A stretch of DNA of 64,000 nucleotides from Rhodococcus sp. IEGM 1409 (GTDB lineage: Bacteria; Actinomycetota; Actinomycetes; Mycobacteriales; Mycobacteriaceae), in assembly GCF_030056735.1 (NCBI RefSeq), contig NZ_JASHKN010000003.1, forward strand, positions 124,001 to 188,000. The letters are read 5' to 3'. Every line of letters begins with the position of its first letter. The first letter of the stretch is position 1. The notes beneath the pieces were generated by a model. That model was not told the DNA's origin. It did not search any database and worked only from the letters and a program-made list of their open reading frames with translations. The position numbers and the translations under genes were made by a program. This document shows positions 35,375 to 45,232 of the stretch, piece after piece.

Positions 35375-36252
35375 TGAGTGATTCGATCCTCTGCGGTCTG
35401 ATCGGCACCGGCATCGGAGCCTCCTTGACTCCGATCATGCACGAGGAAGAAGGGCGCAGACAGGGCCTGCCGTACGTTTACCGCATCCTCGATCTCGACG
35501 CGATGGGGATGGCGCCGTCGGACATCGGTGAACTTCTCACTTATGCACGACGTTTCGGGTTCCGCGGCCTCAACATCACTCACCCGTGCAAGCAGTTGGT
35601 GATCGAGCACCTCGACGAGCTCTCGCCGGACGCAGAGAAGCTCGGCGCAGTGAACACGATCCTCTTCGACTCCGGCAAGGCGATCGGACACAACACCGAT
35701 TGGTCGGGCTTCGGCCGGAATTTCGACGAGGGGCTACCCGCTGCACAGCTCGATCGCGTCGTGCAGCTCGGTGCGGGCGGAGCAGGTGCGGCGGTTGCCT
35801 ATGCCGCGCTCACCCGCGGCGTCGGGACGCTGACGTTGGTCGATTCGAGCCTGGCTCGCGCGGAAGAACTCGCGCATGCCTTCTCACGGCAGTTCCCGGC
35901 GCAGGTAGTCGAGGCGCGGCACACGAGCGACCTCGCCGAAGCGCTCGGCAACGCAAACGGATTGATCCACGCAACACCGATGGGAATGGCGGCCCATCCC
36001 GGAATGGCCTTCTCCCCGGATCTGCTCCGCCCTGATCTGTGGGTGGCGGAAATCGTCTACCGCCCGCTCGAAACGGAACTGTTGCGTCAGGCCAGGTTGA
36101 TCGGAGCGCCGACGCTCAGCGGAGGCGGAATGACTGTCTTCCAGGCCGTCGACGCATTCCGGATCTTCACGGGCATCGAGCCCGACAGTAAGCGGATGCT
36201 CGCTCACATGACCGAACTGGTGCACGGCGAACAGACTGCGGCAGTGCTGTGA
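35374..36252 (+). CDS. Shikimate/quinate dehydrogenase (QsuD-like)
   Basis: This 292-residue AroE-family dehydrogenase has the substrate-binding N-domain (L-I-G-T-G-I-G-A-S-L-T-P-I-M-H and N-I-T-H-P-C-K-Q, with the catalytic Lys). The Rossmann domain contains V-Q-L-G-A-G-G-A-G-A-A-V. N-T-D-W-S-G-F and G-G-G-M-T-V-F-Q-A are also present. The Asp after the second beta strand (T-L-V-D-S-S) suggests NAD rather than NADP preference, as in catabolic QsuD enzymes. It would oxidise quinate to 3-dehydroquinate and shikimate to 3-dehydroshikimate. ATG 35374 overlaps the aroQ stop by one base. Confidence 0.9.
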   Translation: MSDSILCGLIGTGIGASLTPIMHEEEGRRQGLPYVYRILDLDAMGMAPSDIGELLTYARRFGFRGLNITHPCKQLVIEHLDELSPDAEKLGAVNTILFDSGKAIGHNTDWSGFGRNFDEGLPAAQLDRVVQLGAGGAGAAVAYAALTRGVGTLTLVDSSLARAEELAHAFSRQFPAQVVEARHTSDLAEALGNANGLIHATPMGMAAHPGMAFSPDLLRPDLWVAEIVYRPLETELLRQARLIGAPTLSGGGMTVFQAVDAFRIFTGIEPDSKRMLAHMTELVHGEQTAAVL

Positions 36253-38162
36253 GTGCCCCGGTTCGGACGTCGATCGCGACGGTATCGCTGAGCGGCACTC
36301 TCGAGGAGAAGCTCGACGCCATCGCGGCCGCCGGCTTCGACGGCTTCGAAGTGTTCGAGCCGGATTTTGTTGCTTCGCCGTGGTCCCCGAAGGAATTGCG
36401 AACGAGGGCTGCGGATCTGGGTCTGACCCTCGATCTGTATCAGCCGTTCCGTGACTTCGACACGGTGGGCGAAAGTCAACTTGCTCGAAATCTTGTTCGA
36501 GTGCAACGCAAATTCGAACTGATGGATCAGCTGGGATGCGAGACGCTCCTGGTGTGCTCCTCGCCTCTACCGACCGCGAGTCACGACGACGGTCAGTTGA
36601 CGGAGCAGTTCGGAGCTCTCGCCGAATTGGCGTCCGAGCACGGCAAGAGAGTTGCGTATGAGGCACTCGCGTGGGGTGCCCACGTCAACACCTACGGCCA
36701 CGCATGGAAGATCGTCGAAGGGGTCGACCATCCTTCACTCGGAACCTGTCTGGACAGCTTCCACATCCTCTCGCGCGGTGACGATCCCGCCGGAATTCGC
36801 GAGATTCCCGGCGAGAAGATTTTCTTCCTCCAGTTGGCGGACGCGCCGTTCTTGGCGATGGACATCCTGCAGTGGAGCCGGCACCACCGAAACTTCCCGG
36901 GACAGGGCAGTTTCGATCTGAACGCTTTCGCTCAGCACGTCTACGCCACGGGTTACGACGGACCGTGGTCGCTCGAGATCTTCAACGACGTATTCCGTCG
37001 CGCCGACACCCAGCGAACGGCAATCGACGCTCATCGGTCGCTGCTCCACCTCGAAGAACAGGTCGCTGCCGCGAACCCAGCCGCCGGTGGACCCACGCTG
37101 TTCACCGCCCCGGAGCGCACGCCGCTCGAAGGAATCGTGTCTCTGCGAATCGCGGCGGGACCGGCTAAGCAGGACCAGGTGCACACGATGCTCTCCCGCG
37201 TCGGTTTTCATCTTCTCGGACGGCACCACGACCACGATTTGCAGCTGTGGCGGCATGGATCGCTCACCGTTGCCGTGGACGCGACTGCGGGCACGGTGTG
37301 GACGGCGCCCGGGCTGCCTGCGGACCTACCGGTTCTCACTCAGATCGGCATCCGGGCAACCGAACCCGAAGTGTGGGGTGAGCGAGCGCTGGCTCTCGAA
37401 GTGCCGGCGACCCGAGTGCAGTTGCCGGGATCGAGCGACGAGAACTCCGAGGTACCGGACGTCGTACGCCTGAAGGTCACCGATGCGACATCGATCGACC
37501 TTCGTGGCCCTGGCAGTGCTGCGGCGTGGGAATCGGCTTTCGAGATCTATCCGCTACCCGCCGAGCGCAATCGTGAACAGGGTGCAGTGTTCACCGGGAT
37601 CGACCATGTGGCGCTTGCAGTTCCGGCCGAGAGCTGGGACGGCATCATGCTGCTCCTGCGGTCGGTGTTCGAGATGCAACCGCACGAGGGGCAGGACGTC
37701 ACCGATTCCGTCGGCCTCATGCGGAGCCAGGCGCTCACGCTCGTTCAAGACGGTGACGGACAGGCCCTGCGCATCTCGCTGAACATGGTGGAGGGCAGTC
37801 GAAGCGGGCTGCCGACGGTTCGCCGCGGCGGCGTCAGTCATGTTGCCTTTGCGTGTGAGAACATCTTCGGTGTTGCCGCGTCGATGCAGGACTGGGGCTT
37901 TGTGCCGCTACCCATTTCACCGAACTACTACGACGATCTCGACGCGCGTTTCGGACTGAATGCCGAACTGCTCGACCGTATGCGTAGCGCCGGAATCCTT
38001 TACGACGCGGACGCTCAAGGCGAGTTCTTCCACCTGTTCACCCCGACCGTCGGGGGAGACCTGTTCTTCGAGGTCGTGCAGCGAGTGGGTGGGTACGAGG
38101 GCTACGGGGAAGTCAACTCCGCTGTGCGACTGTCGGCTCAACTGCGCGCGAGTTCGACGTGA
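36249..38162 (+). CDS. qsuB: 3-dehydroshikimate dehydratase, two-domain QsuB type
   Basis: This 637-residue enzyme turns 3-dehydroshikimate into protocatechuate. The N-terminal half is a sugar-phosphate-isomerase/AP-endonuclease-2 barrel with metal ligands in Y-E-A-L-A-W-G (Glu), C-L-D-S-F-H (Asp), F-L-Q-L-A-D (Gln) and S-L-E-I-F-N-D (Glu). The C-terminal half is a VOC fold resembling 4-hydroxyphenylpyruvate dioxygenase (I-D-H-V-A-L-A-V and V-S-H-V-A-F-A). This matches QsuB of Corynebacterium glutamicum (about 618 aa). GTG 36249 overlaps the preceding stop by four bases. Protocatechuate would enter the beta-ketoadipate pathway encoded elsewhere. The last 50 bases overlap the convergent fdhD gene. 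Confidence 0.93.
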   Translation: MSAPVRTSIATVSLSGTLEEKLDAIAAAGFDGFEVFEPDFVASPWSPKELRTRAADLGLTLDLYQPFRDFDTVGESQLARNLVRVQRKFELMDQLGCETLLVCSSPLPTASHDDGQLTEQFGALAELASEHGKRVAYEALAWGAHVNTYGHAWKIVEGVDHPSLGTCLDSFHILSRGDDPAGIREIPGEKIFFLQLADAPFLAMDILQWSRHHRNFPGQGSFDLNAFAQHVYATGYDGPWSLEIFNDVFRRADTQRTAIDAHRSLLHLEEQVAAANPAAGGPTLFTAPERTPLEGIVSLRIAAGPAKQDQVHTMLSRVGFHLLGRHHDHDLQLWRHGSLTVAVDATAGTVWTAPGLPADLPVLTQIGIRATEPEVWGERALALEVPATRVQLPGSSDENSEVPDVVRLKVTDATSIDLRGPGSAAAWESAFEIYPLPAERNREQGAVFTGIDHVALAVPAESWDGIMLLLRSVFEMQPHEGQDVTDSVGLMRSQALTLVQDGDGQALRISLNMVEGSRSGLPTVRRGGVSHVAFACENIFGVAASMQDWGFVPLPISPNYYDDLDARFGLNAELLDRMRSAGILYDADAQGEFFHLFTPTVGGDLFFEVVQRVGGYEGYGEVNSAVRLSAQLRASST

Positions 38163-38982
38163 CCTCGACTCGGTGCGGGTGCGAGTAGACGTTCATCGAA
38201 TCGCCGCGGATGAAACCGGCGAGAGTCAGCCCAGACTCCTGCGCTAGTTCCACGGCCAGTGACGACGGCGCGGAGACAGCACCGAGGATCGGAATGCCGG
38301 CCATGACGGCCTTCTGGACGAGTTCGAACGACGCCCGCCCGCTGACGATCAAGATCGTGTCGTAGAGCGGTACTCGGCCGTCGGTGATTGCCCACCCGAT
38401 CACCTTGTCGACGGCGTTGTGACGGCCGACGTCCTCGCGCAGTGCCAGGAGTTCGCCGGTGGCGGTGAACAGTCCGGCTGCGTGCAGGCCACCGGTGCGC
38501 TCGAAGATCCGTTGGCTCTCCCGCAGCGTGACCGGCATGGTCGACAGGAGGGTGGAGGTGACGGAAGTGGTGTCACCGACCAGCGGATGGCGCGTCGTGG
38601 TCCGGACGGCGTCGAGTGAGGTCTTGCCGCACACTCCGCACGCGGAACTGACGACGGTGTTGCGGTCGGTGGTGTGATCGGGCAACGGCACTCCGGGAGC
38701 GAGAGCGATGTCGAGGACGTTGTACGTGTTCGCGCCGGTGTCGTCGACGCCGTCGCAGTAGCGGACGACGCTCACGTCGTCGCGGGTGGCGATGACACCT
38801 TCGCTGAGAAGGAAACCGTGTACGAGGTCGACGTCGTTGCCGGGTGTTCGCATCGTCACCGCCAGCACCTGGCCGCCGACCCTCATTTCGAGTGGTTCCT
38901 CGACGGCCAGCGTGTCGGGGCGCGTGACGACCCGATCACCCGAGATTCGAACGACCGGTGTTCGTGCGGTGACTCGTCCCAT
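38113..38982 (-). CDS. fdhD: Formate dehydrogenase accessory sulfurtransferase FdhD
   Basis: This 289-residue protein transfers sulfur from a cysteine desulfurase to the molybdenum cofactor of formate-dehydrogenase-type enzymes. The C115-G-V-C118 pair in S-S-A-C-G-V-C-G-K carries the persulfide. The T-G-G-L-H-A-A-G-L and [13 protein letters not shown] blocks are family signatures. ATG 38982 begins one base before the end of the upstream FdhF gene region, so both are co-transcribed. Its 3' end overlaps qsuB on the other strand by 50 bases, an unusually long convergent overlap. Confidence 0.93.
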   Translation of the reverse strand: MGRVTARTPVVRISGDRVVTRPDTLAVEEPLEMRVGGQVLAVTMRTPGNDVDLVHGFLLSEGVIATRDDVSVVRYCDGVDDTGANTYNVLDIALAPGVPLPDHTTDRNTVVSSACGVCGKTSLDAVRTTTRHPLVGDTTSVTSTLLSTMPVTLRESQRIFERTGGLHAAGLFTATGELLALREDVGRHNAVDKVIGWAITDGRVPLYDTILIVSGRASFELVQKAVMAGIPILGAVSAPSSLAVELAQESGLTLAGFIRGDSMNVYSHPHRVEVTSNSRAVEPTVAQRS

Positions 38983-38983
38983 C

Positions 38984-41293
38984 TCAGGCGCCTGATGCTT
39001 CGAGTCGAACGGTGACTGCCTTCGATACCGGCGTGTTCGACTTGGCTGCAACGTGTTCGAGGGGAACGAGCGGATTTGTCTCGGGGTAGTAAGCCGCCGC
39101 ATTGCCGCGTGGGGTGTCGTAGGAGACGATGCGGAATTCCGTGACCCGACGCTCTTCGAGCGTGCCGTCTGGTGTCGTCCACTCGGACACGATGTCGACG
39201 AGATCGCCGTCGCGGAATCCGAGTGCGGTGATGTCTTCGGTATTGACGAGAATGACTTTGCGTCCACCCTTGATGCCGCGGTATCGGTCGTCGAGGCCGT
39301 AGATCGTGGTGTTGTACTGGTCGTGGCTTCGCATGGTCTGCAGAATCAGACGGCCACTGGGAGTGGGTATCCAGTGCAGGTCGTTTACGCCGAAGTTGGC
39401 TTTGCCTGTGTGCGTGCGGAATTCGCGCGAGTCACGTGGGGGGTGGGGGAGCTGGAATCCGTCGGGCTGACGGACCCGGGTGTTGTAGTTTTCGCAGCCC
39501 GGCACCACCCGTGAGATGGAATCGCGAATCAGGTCGTAGTTGCCCTCGAAGGCCGACCAACGGACGGAGTGATCGCTGCCGAGTAGTTCGCGGGCGAGTT
39601 GGCAGATGATGGCGACTTCACTGCGCAGGTAGGGGCTGACCGGTGTGAGGCGTCCGCGGGACAGGTGCACCATGGACATCGAATCCTCCACGGAGACAAG
39701 CTGCTTTCCGCCGGCTTGGACGTCGAGGTCGGTGCGTCCGAGGGTGGGGAGGATGATCGCGGTCTGCCCGTGGACCACGTGACTGCGATTCAGTTTGGTG
39801 GAAACCTGCACGGTGAGTTCGCACTGGCGCAACGCCGTTTCGGTGGCCGCGGTGTCCGGGCTTGCCTGGATGAAGTTACCGCCCATCGCCATGAAGAAGC
39901 TTGCCTTGCCTGCGTTCATGGCGCGGATCGCGTCGACGGTGTCCCAACCGTGCTTGCGAGGGCTCGAGATCGCGAACTCGGTGTCCAGAGCGGCCAGGAA
40001 CTCTTCGGGCATCTTCTCCCAGATGCCCATCGTGCGGTCACCCTGGACGTTGGAGTGTCCTCGCACCGGGCAGACGCCGGCACCTGGTTTGCCCATCATC
40101 CCGCGCATGAGCAACAGGTTGACCGCTTCCTCGATGGTGGCGACTCCGTGTGTGTGCTGAGTGATGCCCATGGCCCAGCAGGTGACGGTTCGTTCGGATC
40201 GGACCAGGGCGGTGGCTGTTTCCTCGAGCTGCGCCATCGACAGGCCCGTCGCTTCGATCACCGTGTCGAGATCGACTGCGCGGATGTGCTTCTCGTACTC
40301 GTCCCAACCGGCGCAGTACCGGTCGACGAATGCGCGATCGACGACGGTGCCGGGAGCGCGATCTTCCTGTTCGAGCAGCAGCTTCCCCAGGCCCTGGAAC
40401 AGTGCCATGTCTCCGCCCAGCCGGATCTGCAGGAACTCGTCTGCGATCTCGACTCCGTGCCCGATCACGCCGGACACCTTTTGTGGATCCTTGAACCGTC
40501 GCAATCCCGCTTCGGGCAGAGGATTGATGGCAATGATCTTGGCGCCGTTGCCCTTTGCCTTCTCCAGCGTCGAGAGCATTCGAGGATGGTTGGTGCCGGG
40601 ATTCTGCCCGGCGATGAGGATGAGATCGGCGTTCTCGAGATCGGGGACGGTCACGGAGCCTTTGCCGATGCCGATGGATTCGGTCAGTGCGCTCCCGGAC
40701 GACTCGTGACACATGTTCGAACAGTCGGGCATGTTGTTCGTGCCGTAGCTCCGAATCATCAACTGGTAGAGAAAAGCGGCTTCGTTGGAAGTGCGACCGG
40801 AGGTGTAGAACACCGCTTCGTCCGGCGACGCGAGGCTGTTCAGATGTTCGGCGATCAGTGCGTACGCGCCGTCCCAGTCGATCGGCTGATAGTGGGTTGC
40901 GCCCGGCGTCAGAACCATTGGGTGTGTCAGTCGGCCCTGCTGCCCGAGCCAGTAATCGGTCTTGCCTTCGAGGTCGGCGATCGAGTGCTCCGCGAAGAAC
41001 TCGGGTGTGACGGTGCGAAGCGTTGCTTCCTCGGCAACAGCCTTCGCGCCGTTCTCGCAGAACTCGGCGGGCTTGCGATGGCCGGGAGTCTCCGGCCATG
41101 CGCACCCCGGGCAGTCGAAGCCGTGGCGCTGGTTGAGTCTGGTGAGCGTTCGGGCGGTCCGCAATGCTCCCATCTGCTCGATTCCGCGTTGCAGCGACAC
41201 CAGGACGGCCGGTACTCCGGCGGCGTAGTCCTTGGGATGCGTGACTTCGAGATCCGATTCGTCGATGTCTTTCGAGGGGCCCTGGCGCGTCAT
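38984..41293 (-). CDS. FdhF/YdeP family molybdopterin oxidoreductase
   Basis: From the ATG at 41291-41293 the protein has 769 residues. Upstream in-frame starts at 41329 or 41368 are possible. It shows the FdhF/YdeP N-terminus [10 protein letters not shown]. The molybdopterin-binding segments include [19 protein letters not shown] and [16 protein letters not shown]-terminal M-o-p-B cap (Y-N-T-T-I-Y-G) follows. The family lacks separate electron-transfer subunits in many genomes, and none is adjacent here. Formate is the presumed substrate because FdhD follows one base later, but YdeP-type enzymes are poorly characterised. Confidence 0.85.
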   Translation of the reverse strand: MTRQGPSKDIDESDLEVTHPKDYAAGVPAVLVSLQRGIEQMGALRTARTLTRLNQRHGFDCPGCAWPETPGHRKPAEFCENGAKAVAEEATLRTVTPEFFAEHSIADLEGKTDYWLGQQGRLTHPMVLTPGATHYQPIDWDGAYALIAEHLNSLASPDEAVFYTSGRTSNEAAFLYQLMIRSYGTNNMPDCSNMCHESSGSALTESIGIGKGSVTVPDLENADLILIAGQNPGTNHPRMLSTLEKAKGNGAKIIAINPLPEAGLRRFKDPQKVSGVIGHGVEIADEFLQIRLGGDMALFQGLGKLLLEQEDRAPGTVVDRAFVDRYCAGWDEYEKHIRAVDLDTVIEATGLSMAQLEETATALVRSERTVTCWAMGITQHTHGVATIEEAVNLLLMRGMMGKPGAGVCPVRGHSNVQGDRTMGIWEKMPEEFLAALDTEFAISSPRKHGWDTVDAIRAMNAGKASFFMAMGGNFIQASPDTAATETALRQCELTVQVSTKLNRSHVVHGQTAIILPTLGRTDLDVQAGGKQLVSVEDSMSMVHLSRGRLTPVSPYLRSEVAIICQLARELLGSDHSVRWSAFEGNYDLIRDSISRVVPGCENYNTRVRQPDGFQLPHPPRDSREFRTHTGKANFGVNDLHWIPTPSGRLILQTMRSHDQYNTTIYGLDDRYRGIKGGRKVILVNTEDITALGFRDGDLVDIVSEWTTPDGTLEERRVTEFRIVSYDTPRGNAAAYYPETNPLVPLEHVAAKSNTPVSKAVTVRLEASGA

Positions 41294-41372
41294 GTCTCCA
41301 TAGTGGCCCGAACGAGCCGGTACTGCCATCGAACGGGCCGGTCGAACTCGCCGGAAAGCGACATTCATCGGC

Positions 41373-41386
41373 TAGCCTTACCTACT
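41373..41386 (+). promoter_or_regulatory. Possible iron box (DtxR/IdeR-type operator)
   Basis: TAGCCTTACCTA resembles one half of the IdeR consensus (TAGGCTAACCTAA), with two mismatches over the aligned bases. It lies about 30 bases before the siderophore-binding protein gene, the expected place for iron repression. The other half is poorly conserved. Confidence 0.4.
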
Positions 41387-41413
41387 GAACCAGCGGACTT
41401 AAGGGGTAAGAGC

Positions 41414-42421
41414 ATGGATCGAACGGACGCAGGTCGGCTGACCCGGCGCGGATTTCTGATCGGCACGTCGGGAGCGTTGCTGGCATTCGCCGCAGCCTGC
41501 TCCAGTTCGAACGACGAGGACACACCCGCAAGCGGTGACACTGCGGGATCGATCACCCACAAGTTCGGTACCACCGAACTGCCCAAGGATCCGCAGCGGA
41601 TCGTCAGTGTCGGGTACAACGATCAGGATGCGATTCTCGCGCTCGGCGGGACCTTGGTCGGAACCTTCGACTGGTACGGCGACTACCCCTCGGGTGTGTG
41701 GCCGTGGGCGCAGCCTCTACTGAACGGGTCGGCTCCGGAGATCATCGGAACCGCGGGCACCACTATTCAGATGGAGAAGGTCGCCTCCGTGACACCCGAC
41801 CTCGTTGTGGGCACCTACTCCGGGCTCACTCAGGCGCAGTACGACAAACTCAGTGCCATCGCGCCGACGGTGGCACAGCCGAAGGAGTTCGCGGATTACG
41901 GAATCCCCTGGCAGAACCAGACGACCATCATCGGCGAGGCATTGGGGCAGCAGGGAAAGGCCACCGAGCTGATCGCCGGCGTCGAGGAGAAGTTCGCCGA
42001 CGTGAAGACGGCCAATCCGGCGTTTGCCGGCAAGACTGTTCTGGTGGGCGCGTTGAAGGGGCCGGGGCAGTTCGGGGTCTACGGACCGGAAGACCCCAAG
42101 GTGCGGTTCTTCACCGAACTCGGATTCGTGAATCCGCCTGTCACCGATCAGATCACGGGTAACTTCGCCGAGATCAGCACCGAGCAACTCTCTCTTGCCG
42201 ACGTCGACGTACTCGTCTGGTACGCCGGTGGTGGCTACGGCGACAAGCTTCGCGCGGAATTGGACAAGACCCCGATCTACCAGGAACTCGACGTCGTGAA
42301 GGACGGCCGTGCGATCATCCTGGAAGACGCTGCTGCCGAAGCCATGACGTGGAGCACGGTACTGAGCCTGCCGTACGCGCTCGAACAGATTCCGCCGCGG
42401 ATTGCGGGCTTGCTCGTCTGA
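41414..42421 (+). CDS. Iron-siderophore ABC transporter substrate-binding lipoprotein
   Basis: This 335-residue periplasmic-binding protein of the FecB/FepB type has the signal R-R-G-F-L-I-G-T-S-G-A-L-L-A-F-A-A-A-C. This combines a twin-arginine motif with a lipobox cysteine at about residue 29, so it is a Tat-exported, lipid-anchored protein. The mature part starts with a Ser/Asp-rich linker. It then shows P-Q-R-I-V-S-V-G-Y-N-D-Q-D and paired lobes with W-Y-A-G-G-G-Y. It should deliver ferric siderophore to a permease, but no permease or ATPase is adjacent. A possible iron box lies upstream. The start is ATG 41414. Confidence 0.9.
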   Translation: MDRTDAGRLTRRGFLIGTSGALLAFAAACSSSNDEDTPASGDTAGSITHKFGTTELPKDPQRIVSVGYNDQDAILALGGTLVGTFDWYGDYPSGVWPWAQPLLNGSAPEIIGTAGTTIQMEKVASVTPDLVVGTYSGLTQAQYDKLSAIAPTVAQPKEFADYGIPWQNQTTIIGEALGQQGKATELIAGVEEKFADVKTANPAFAGKTVLVGALKGPGQFGVYGPEDPKVRFFTELGFVNPPVTDQITGNFAEISTEQLSLADVDVLVWYAGGGYGDKLRAELDKTPIYQELDVVKDGRAIILEDAAAEAMTWSTVLSLPYALEQIPPRIAGLLV

Positions 42422-42433
42422 TCGGTTCACGGA

Positions 42434-42467
42434 CAGCTCGGTTCAAGGACCAGCTCAGTTCAAGGAC
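42434..42467. repeat. Tandem 17-bp direct repeat
   Basis: CAGCTCGGTTCAAGGAC is followed directly by CAGCTCAGTTCAAGGAC (one change). It lies between the binding-protein gene and the GNAT gene. Confidence 0.85.
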
Positions 42468-42501
42468 CCGGGATTCGGACAGTCGGCGGTACTCTCGCCT
42501 C

Positions 42502-43125
42502 ATGGGTGTACACGTGCGGCCGGCTGTCCGATCCGATGTTCCAGCACTGTCGGCAGTGTTGGCCGAGGCGTTCGAGGACGATCCCTTGATGGCGTGGATG
42601 TTGCCGGACGCGGCCACCAGGGCTGATCGCCTGACGAAACTGTTTGCCGCAGAAGCTCGTTACCACCACCTCGCCGGTGGCGGTGTAGAGGTGGCCACCG
42701 ATGACAACGGCGTGATCGGCGGGGCAACTCTGTGGGATCCGCCGGGGCGATGGAAGCAGTCGTGGATCTCCGGGCTCATGAGCTTGCCCGCAATGGTGCG
42801 CGTCTTCGGCAGCGGGCTGCGACATGCGGCCGAGGTCAGCTCCGTTCTCGAAGGAGCACATCCGAATTCGCCGCACTGGTATCTCGCGACCGTCGGGACC
42901 GGCAGTGCAGCGCGAGGTGGGGGATACGGCAAAGCGCTACTGAACTCCCGGCTGGAGCGTTGTGACCGTGAACATGTCGACGCCTACCTCGAGAGCAGCA
43001 AGGAATCGAATATCCCGTACTACAACCGCTTCGGTTTCGAAGTGACCCGCGACATCGTCATGCCAGGCGGCGGGCCGACGATCTACGCAATGATGCGTCA
43101 ACCCGGGGCGCGTGATACCAACTAG
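42502..43125 (+). CDS. GNAT family N-acetyltransferase
   Basis: This 207-residue protein has the GNAT fold. The N-terminus is V-R-P-A-V-R-S-D-V-P-A-L. The acetyl-CoA-binding motif A, usually Q/R-x-x-G-x-G/A, appears as R-G-G-G-Y-G-K-A-L-L. The end includes Y-L-E-S-S-K-E-S-N-I-P-Y-Y-N-R-F-G-F-E-V, typical of the family. The substrate is unknown. ATG 42502 follows shortly after the repeat. The stop overlaps the S9 peptidase start by one base, so the two are coupled. Confidence 0.85.
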   Translation: MGVHVRPAVRSDVPALSAVLAEAFEDDPLMAWMLPDAATRADRLTKLFAAEARYHHLAGGGVEVATDDNGVIGGATLWDPPGRWKQSWISGLMSLPAMVRVFGSGLRHAAEVSSVLEGAHPNSPHWYLATVGTGSAARGGGYGKALLNSRLERCDREHVDAYLESSKESNIPYYNRFGFEVTRDIVMPGGGPTIYAMMRQPGARDTN

Positions 43126-45161
43126 TGGTGACCCAGATTCCCGAGCTCCACGCAGGCACACCGTTCGACGAACTCGACGACTACATCGCTCTGGCCAGGT
43201 TGTCCGGTCTGGTGTTGTCACCCGACGGCTCGCTGCTCATCTGCGCGCGCGCCGTTCTCGAGGACAAGAGCGCCGAATACGTGTCCTCGTTGTGGGAGAT
43301 CGACCCGGAAGGTCGACGTCCTGCGCGTCGGTTGACCTGGGGTTCGACCAGTGAGTCCGGTGCCGCCTTCGCGTTCGACGGCGACGTGCTCTTCACCGCC
43401 ACGCGAGCCGTGCCCGGCGAGAGTGACCCGCAACCCGCACTCTGGCGCCTACCTGCGGCGGGCGGAGAAGCTCAGCTGCTGATCTCACGTCCTGGTGGCG
43501 TCTCGTCAGTATTCGCAGCCAAGGCAGCGCCGACGTTCGTGGCCCAGACTTCGGTCATGGCTTCGGCGATCAGCCTCGACCAGGACGATCAGGTGCGATC
43601 GGCGCGCAAGGACAAGAAGGTCACGGCGATGCTGCACACCGGTTATCCGGTGCGCCACTGGGACCACGACCTGGGCCCCGATCATCCGCATCTGGTTGTG
43701 GCTGAAACGGATTCGAAGGAATCCGTCGAATTGCGGGACATCACGCCAACTGCAGGCGCGGCGCTGCGAGAGACGTCGACCACGATCTCCGACGACGGTC
43801 TCTTCGTCGTGACGACGTGGACTGTCGGCGATCCGAGTGCCGCTCGCCGATCGACGTTGGTTCGGATCGACACGGTGACCGGCGACCGAACCACCCTTGT
43901 CGACGAGGCCGACGCGGACGTCTACAACCCGGTGCTCTCGCCGGACGGAACCAAGCTCGCGTTCATTCGGGAGACCCTCACCACGCCGGAGTCCGCGCCG
44001 CGAATGACTCTGCAGCTCTACGACTTCGGATCCGGTGCCGTGACCGGCGTCGCCGACGGCTGGGATCGTTGGCCTACCTCCCTGGCTTGGCTGCCCGACG
44101 GATCCGGGCTGGTGGTCACCGCTGACGACGGCGGCCGCGGTCCGATCTTCACGATCGATCTGTGGGGCCAACCGGTTCGCCTGACAGCCGACGACGCGGC
44201 GTACACCGACGTTCGAGTGGCGCCGGACGGCGAGTCGATTTACGCGTTGCGGGCTTCGTACGAAGCGCCCCCGCACGTGGTGCGGGTGGATCTGCGATCA
44301 GGTGAGATCACCGTACTTCGTGGGCCCGACCCGTTGCCGGAGCTGCCGGGAACGCTGACCGAGATCACCGCGCGCGCCGAGGACGGTTCGACAGTGCGTA
44401 GCTGGTTGGCGCTGCCGACCGGCGCCGCGCCGCATGCACCGGTGCCATTGCTTCTCTGGGTCCACGGCGGGCCCCTCGGATCGTGGAACACCTGGTCCTG
44501 GCGGTGGAATCCGTGGCTGCTCGTCGCCAAGGGCTATGCCGTGCTGCTGCCCGATCCTGCGCTCTCGACCGGATACGGGCAGGACTTCGTTCAGCGCGGG
44601 TGGGGTCAGTGGGGCAAGGCGCCCTTTACCGATCTGATGGCGATCACCGATGCTGCCGTCGCGCAGCCTGAGATAGACCCCAAGCGAACAGGCGCGATGG
44701 GTGGTTCGTTCGGCGGTTACATGGCCAATTGGATCGCCGGCCATACCAACCGTTTCGACGCGATCGTCACCCATGCGAGTCTCTGGGCACTCGATCAATT
44801 CGGCCCGACCACGGACGCTGCGTGGTACTGGCAGCGCGAGATGTCGCCCGAGATGGCCGTCGAGAACTCGCCGCATCTGTACGTCGCAGACATCACGACG
44901 CCGATGCTGGTGATCCACGGCGACAAGGACTATCGGGTTCCGATCGGTGAGGGCTTGCGGCTCTGGTACGAACTGCTGGCAGAGTCAGGTCTGCCCGCCG
45001 ACGACGACGGGAAAACGGACCATCGCTTCCTGTACTTTCCCGACGAGAATCACTGGGTGCTCAAGCCGCAGCACACAAAGATCTGGTACGAGGTGGTCAC
45101 CGCGTTCCTTTCCGAGCACGTTCTCGGTGAAGATGTGGCGCTGCCGGAAATTCTGGGCTGA
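43125..45161 (+). CDS. S9 family prolyl oligopeptidase/dipeptidyl aminopeptidase-like
   Basis: This 678-residue protein has an N-terminal beta-propeller (repeated S-P-D-G / A-P-D-G turns, residues about 20-400). The C-terminal alpha/beta-hydrolase domain has the nucleophile Ser528 in G-G-S-F-G-G-Y. The Asp lies in H-G-D-K-D-Y-R-V-P and the His in D-E-N-H-W-V-L-K-P. Such enzymes cleave short peptides or acyl-peptides, and the propeller filters large substrates. There is no signal peptide. Two consecutive GTG codons (43125, 43128) can serve as start. It is coupled to the GNAT gene; acylaminoacyl-peptidase activity would fit that neighbour but is only a guess. Confidence 0.9.
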   Translation: MVTQIPELHAGTPFDELDDYIALARLSGLVLSPDGSLLICARAVLEDKSAEYVSSLWEIDPEGRRPARRLTWGSTSESGAAFAFDGDVLFTATRAVPGESDPQPALWRLPAAGGEAQLLISRPGGVSSVFAAKAAPTFVAQTSVMASAISLDQDDQVRSARKDKKVTAMLHTGYPVRHWDHDLGPDHPHLVVAETDSKESVELRDITPTAGAALRETSTTISDDGLFVVTTWTVGDPSAARRSTLVRIDTVTGDRTTLVDEADADVYNPVLSPDGTKLAFIRETLTTPESAPRMTLQLYDFGSGAVTGVADGWDRWPTSLAWLPDGSGLVVTADDGGRGPIFTIDLWGQPVRLTADDAAYTDVRVAPDGESIYALRASYEAPPHVVRVDLRSGEITVLRGPDPLPELPGTLTEITARAEDGSTVRSWLALPTGAAPHAPVPLLLWVHGGPLGSWNTWSWRWNPWLLVAKGYAVLLPDPALSTGYGQDFVQRGWGQWGKAPFTDLMAITDAAVAQPEIDPKRTGAMGGSFGGYMANWIAGHTNRFDAIVTHASLWALDQFGPTTDAAWYWQREMSPEMAVENSPHLYVADITTPMLVIHGDKDYRVPIGEGLRLWYELLAESGLPADDDGKTDHRFLYFPDENHWVLKPQHTKIWYEVVTAFLSEHVLGEDVALPEILG

Positions 45162-45168
45162 ACTGCGC

Positions 45169-45203
45169 GTGCCTCGTTCGGTCGTTTCGGCCGAACGAGG
45201 CAC
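45169..45203. terminator. Terminator after the S9 peptidase gene
   Basis: The arms GTGCCTCGTTCGG and CCGAACGAGGCAC are perfect 13-base complements around a 9-base loop. It lies between convergent reading frames. Confidence 0.9.
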
Positions 45204-45232
45204 GATCTTGTTCGCGTGGATCCGGATTGGAA

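Noticed and set aside
39599..41413. Long plus-strand extension upstream of the siderophore-binding protein, opposite the FdhF gene
   Set aside because: The conserved lipoprotein signal starts at 41414, and the upstream part has no family features and lies opposite a recognised gene.
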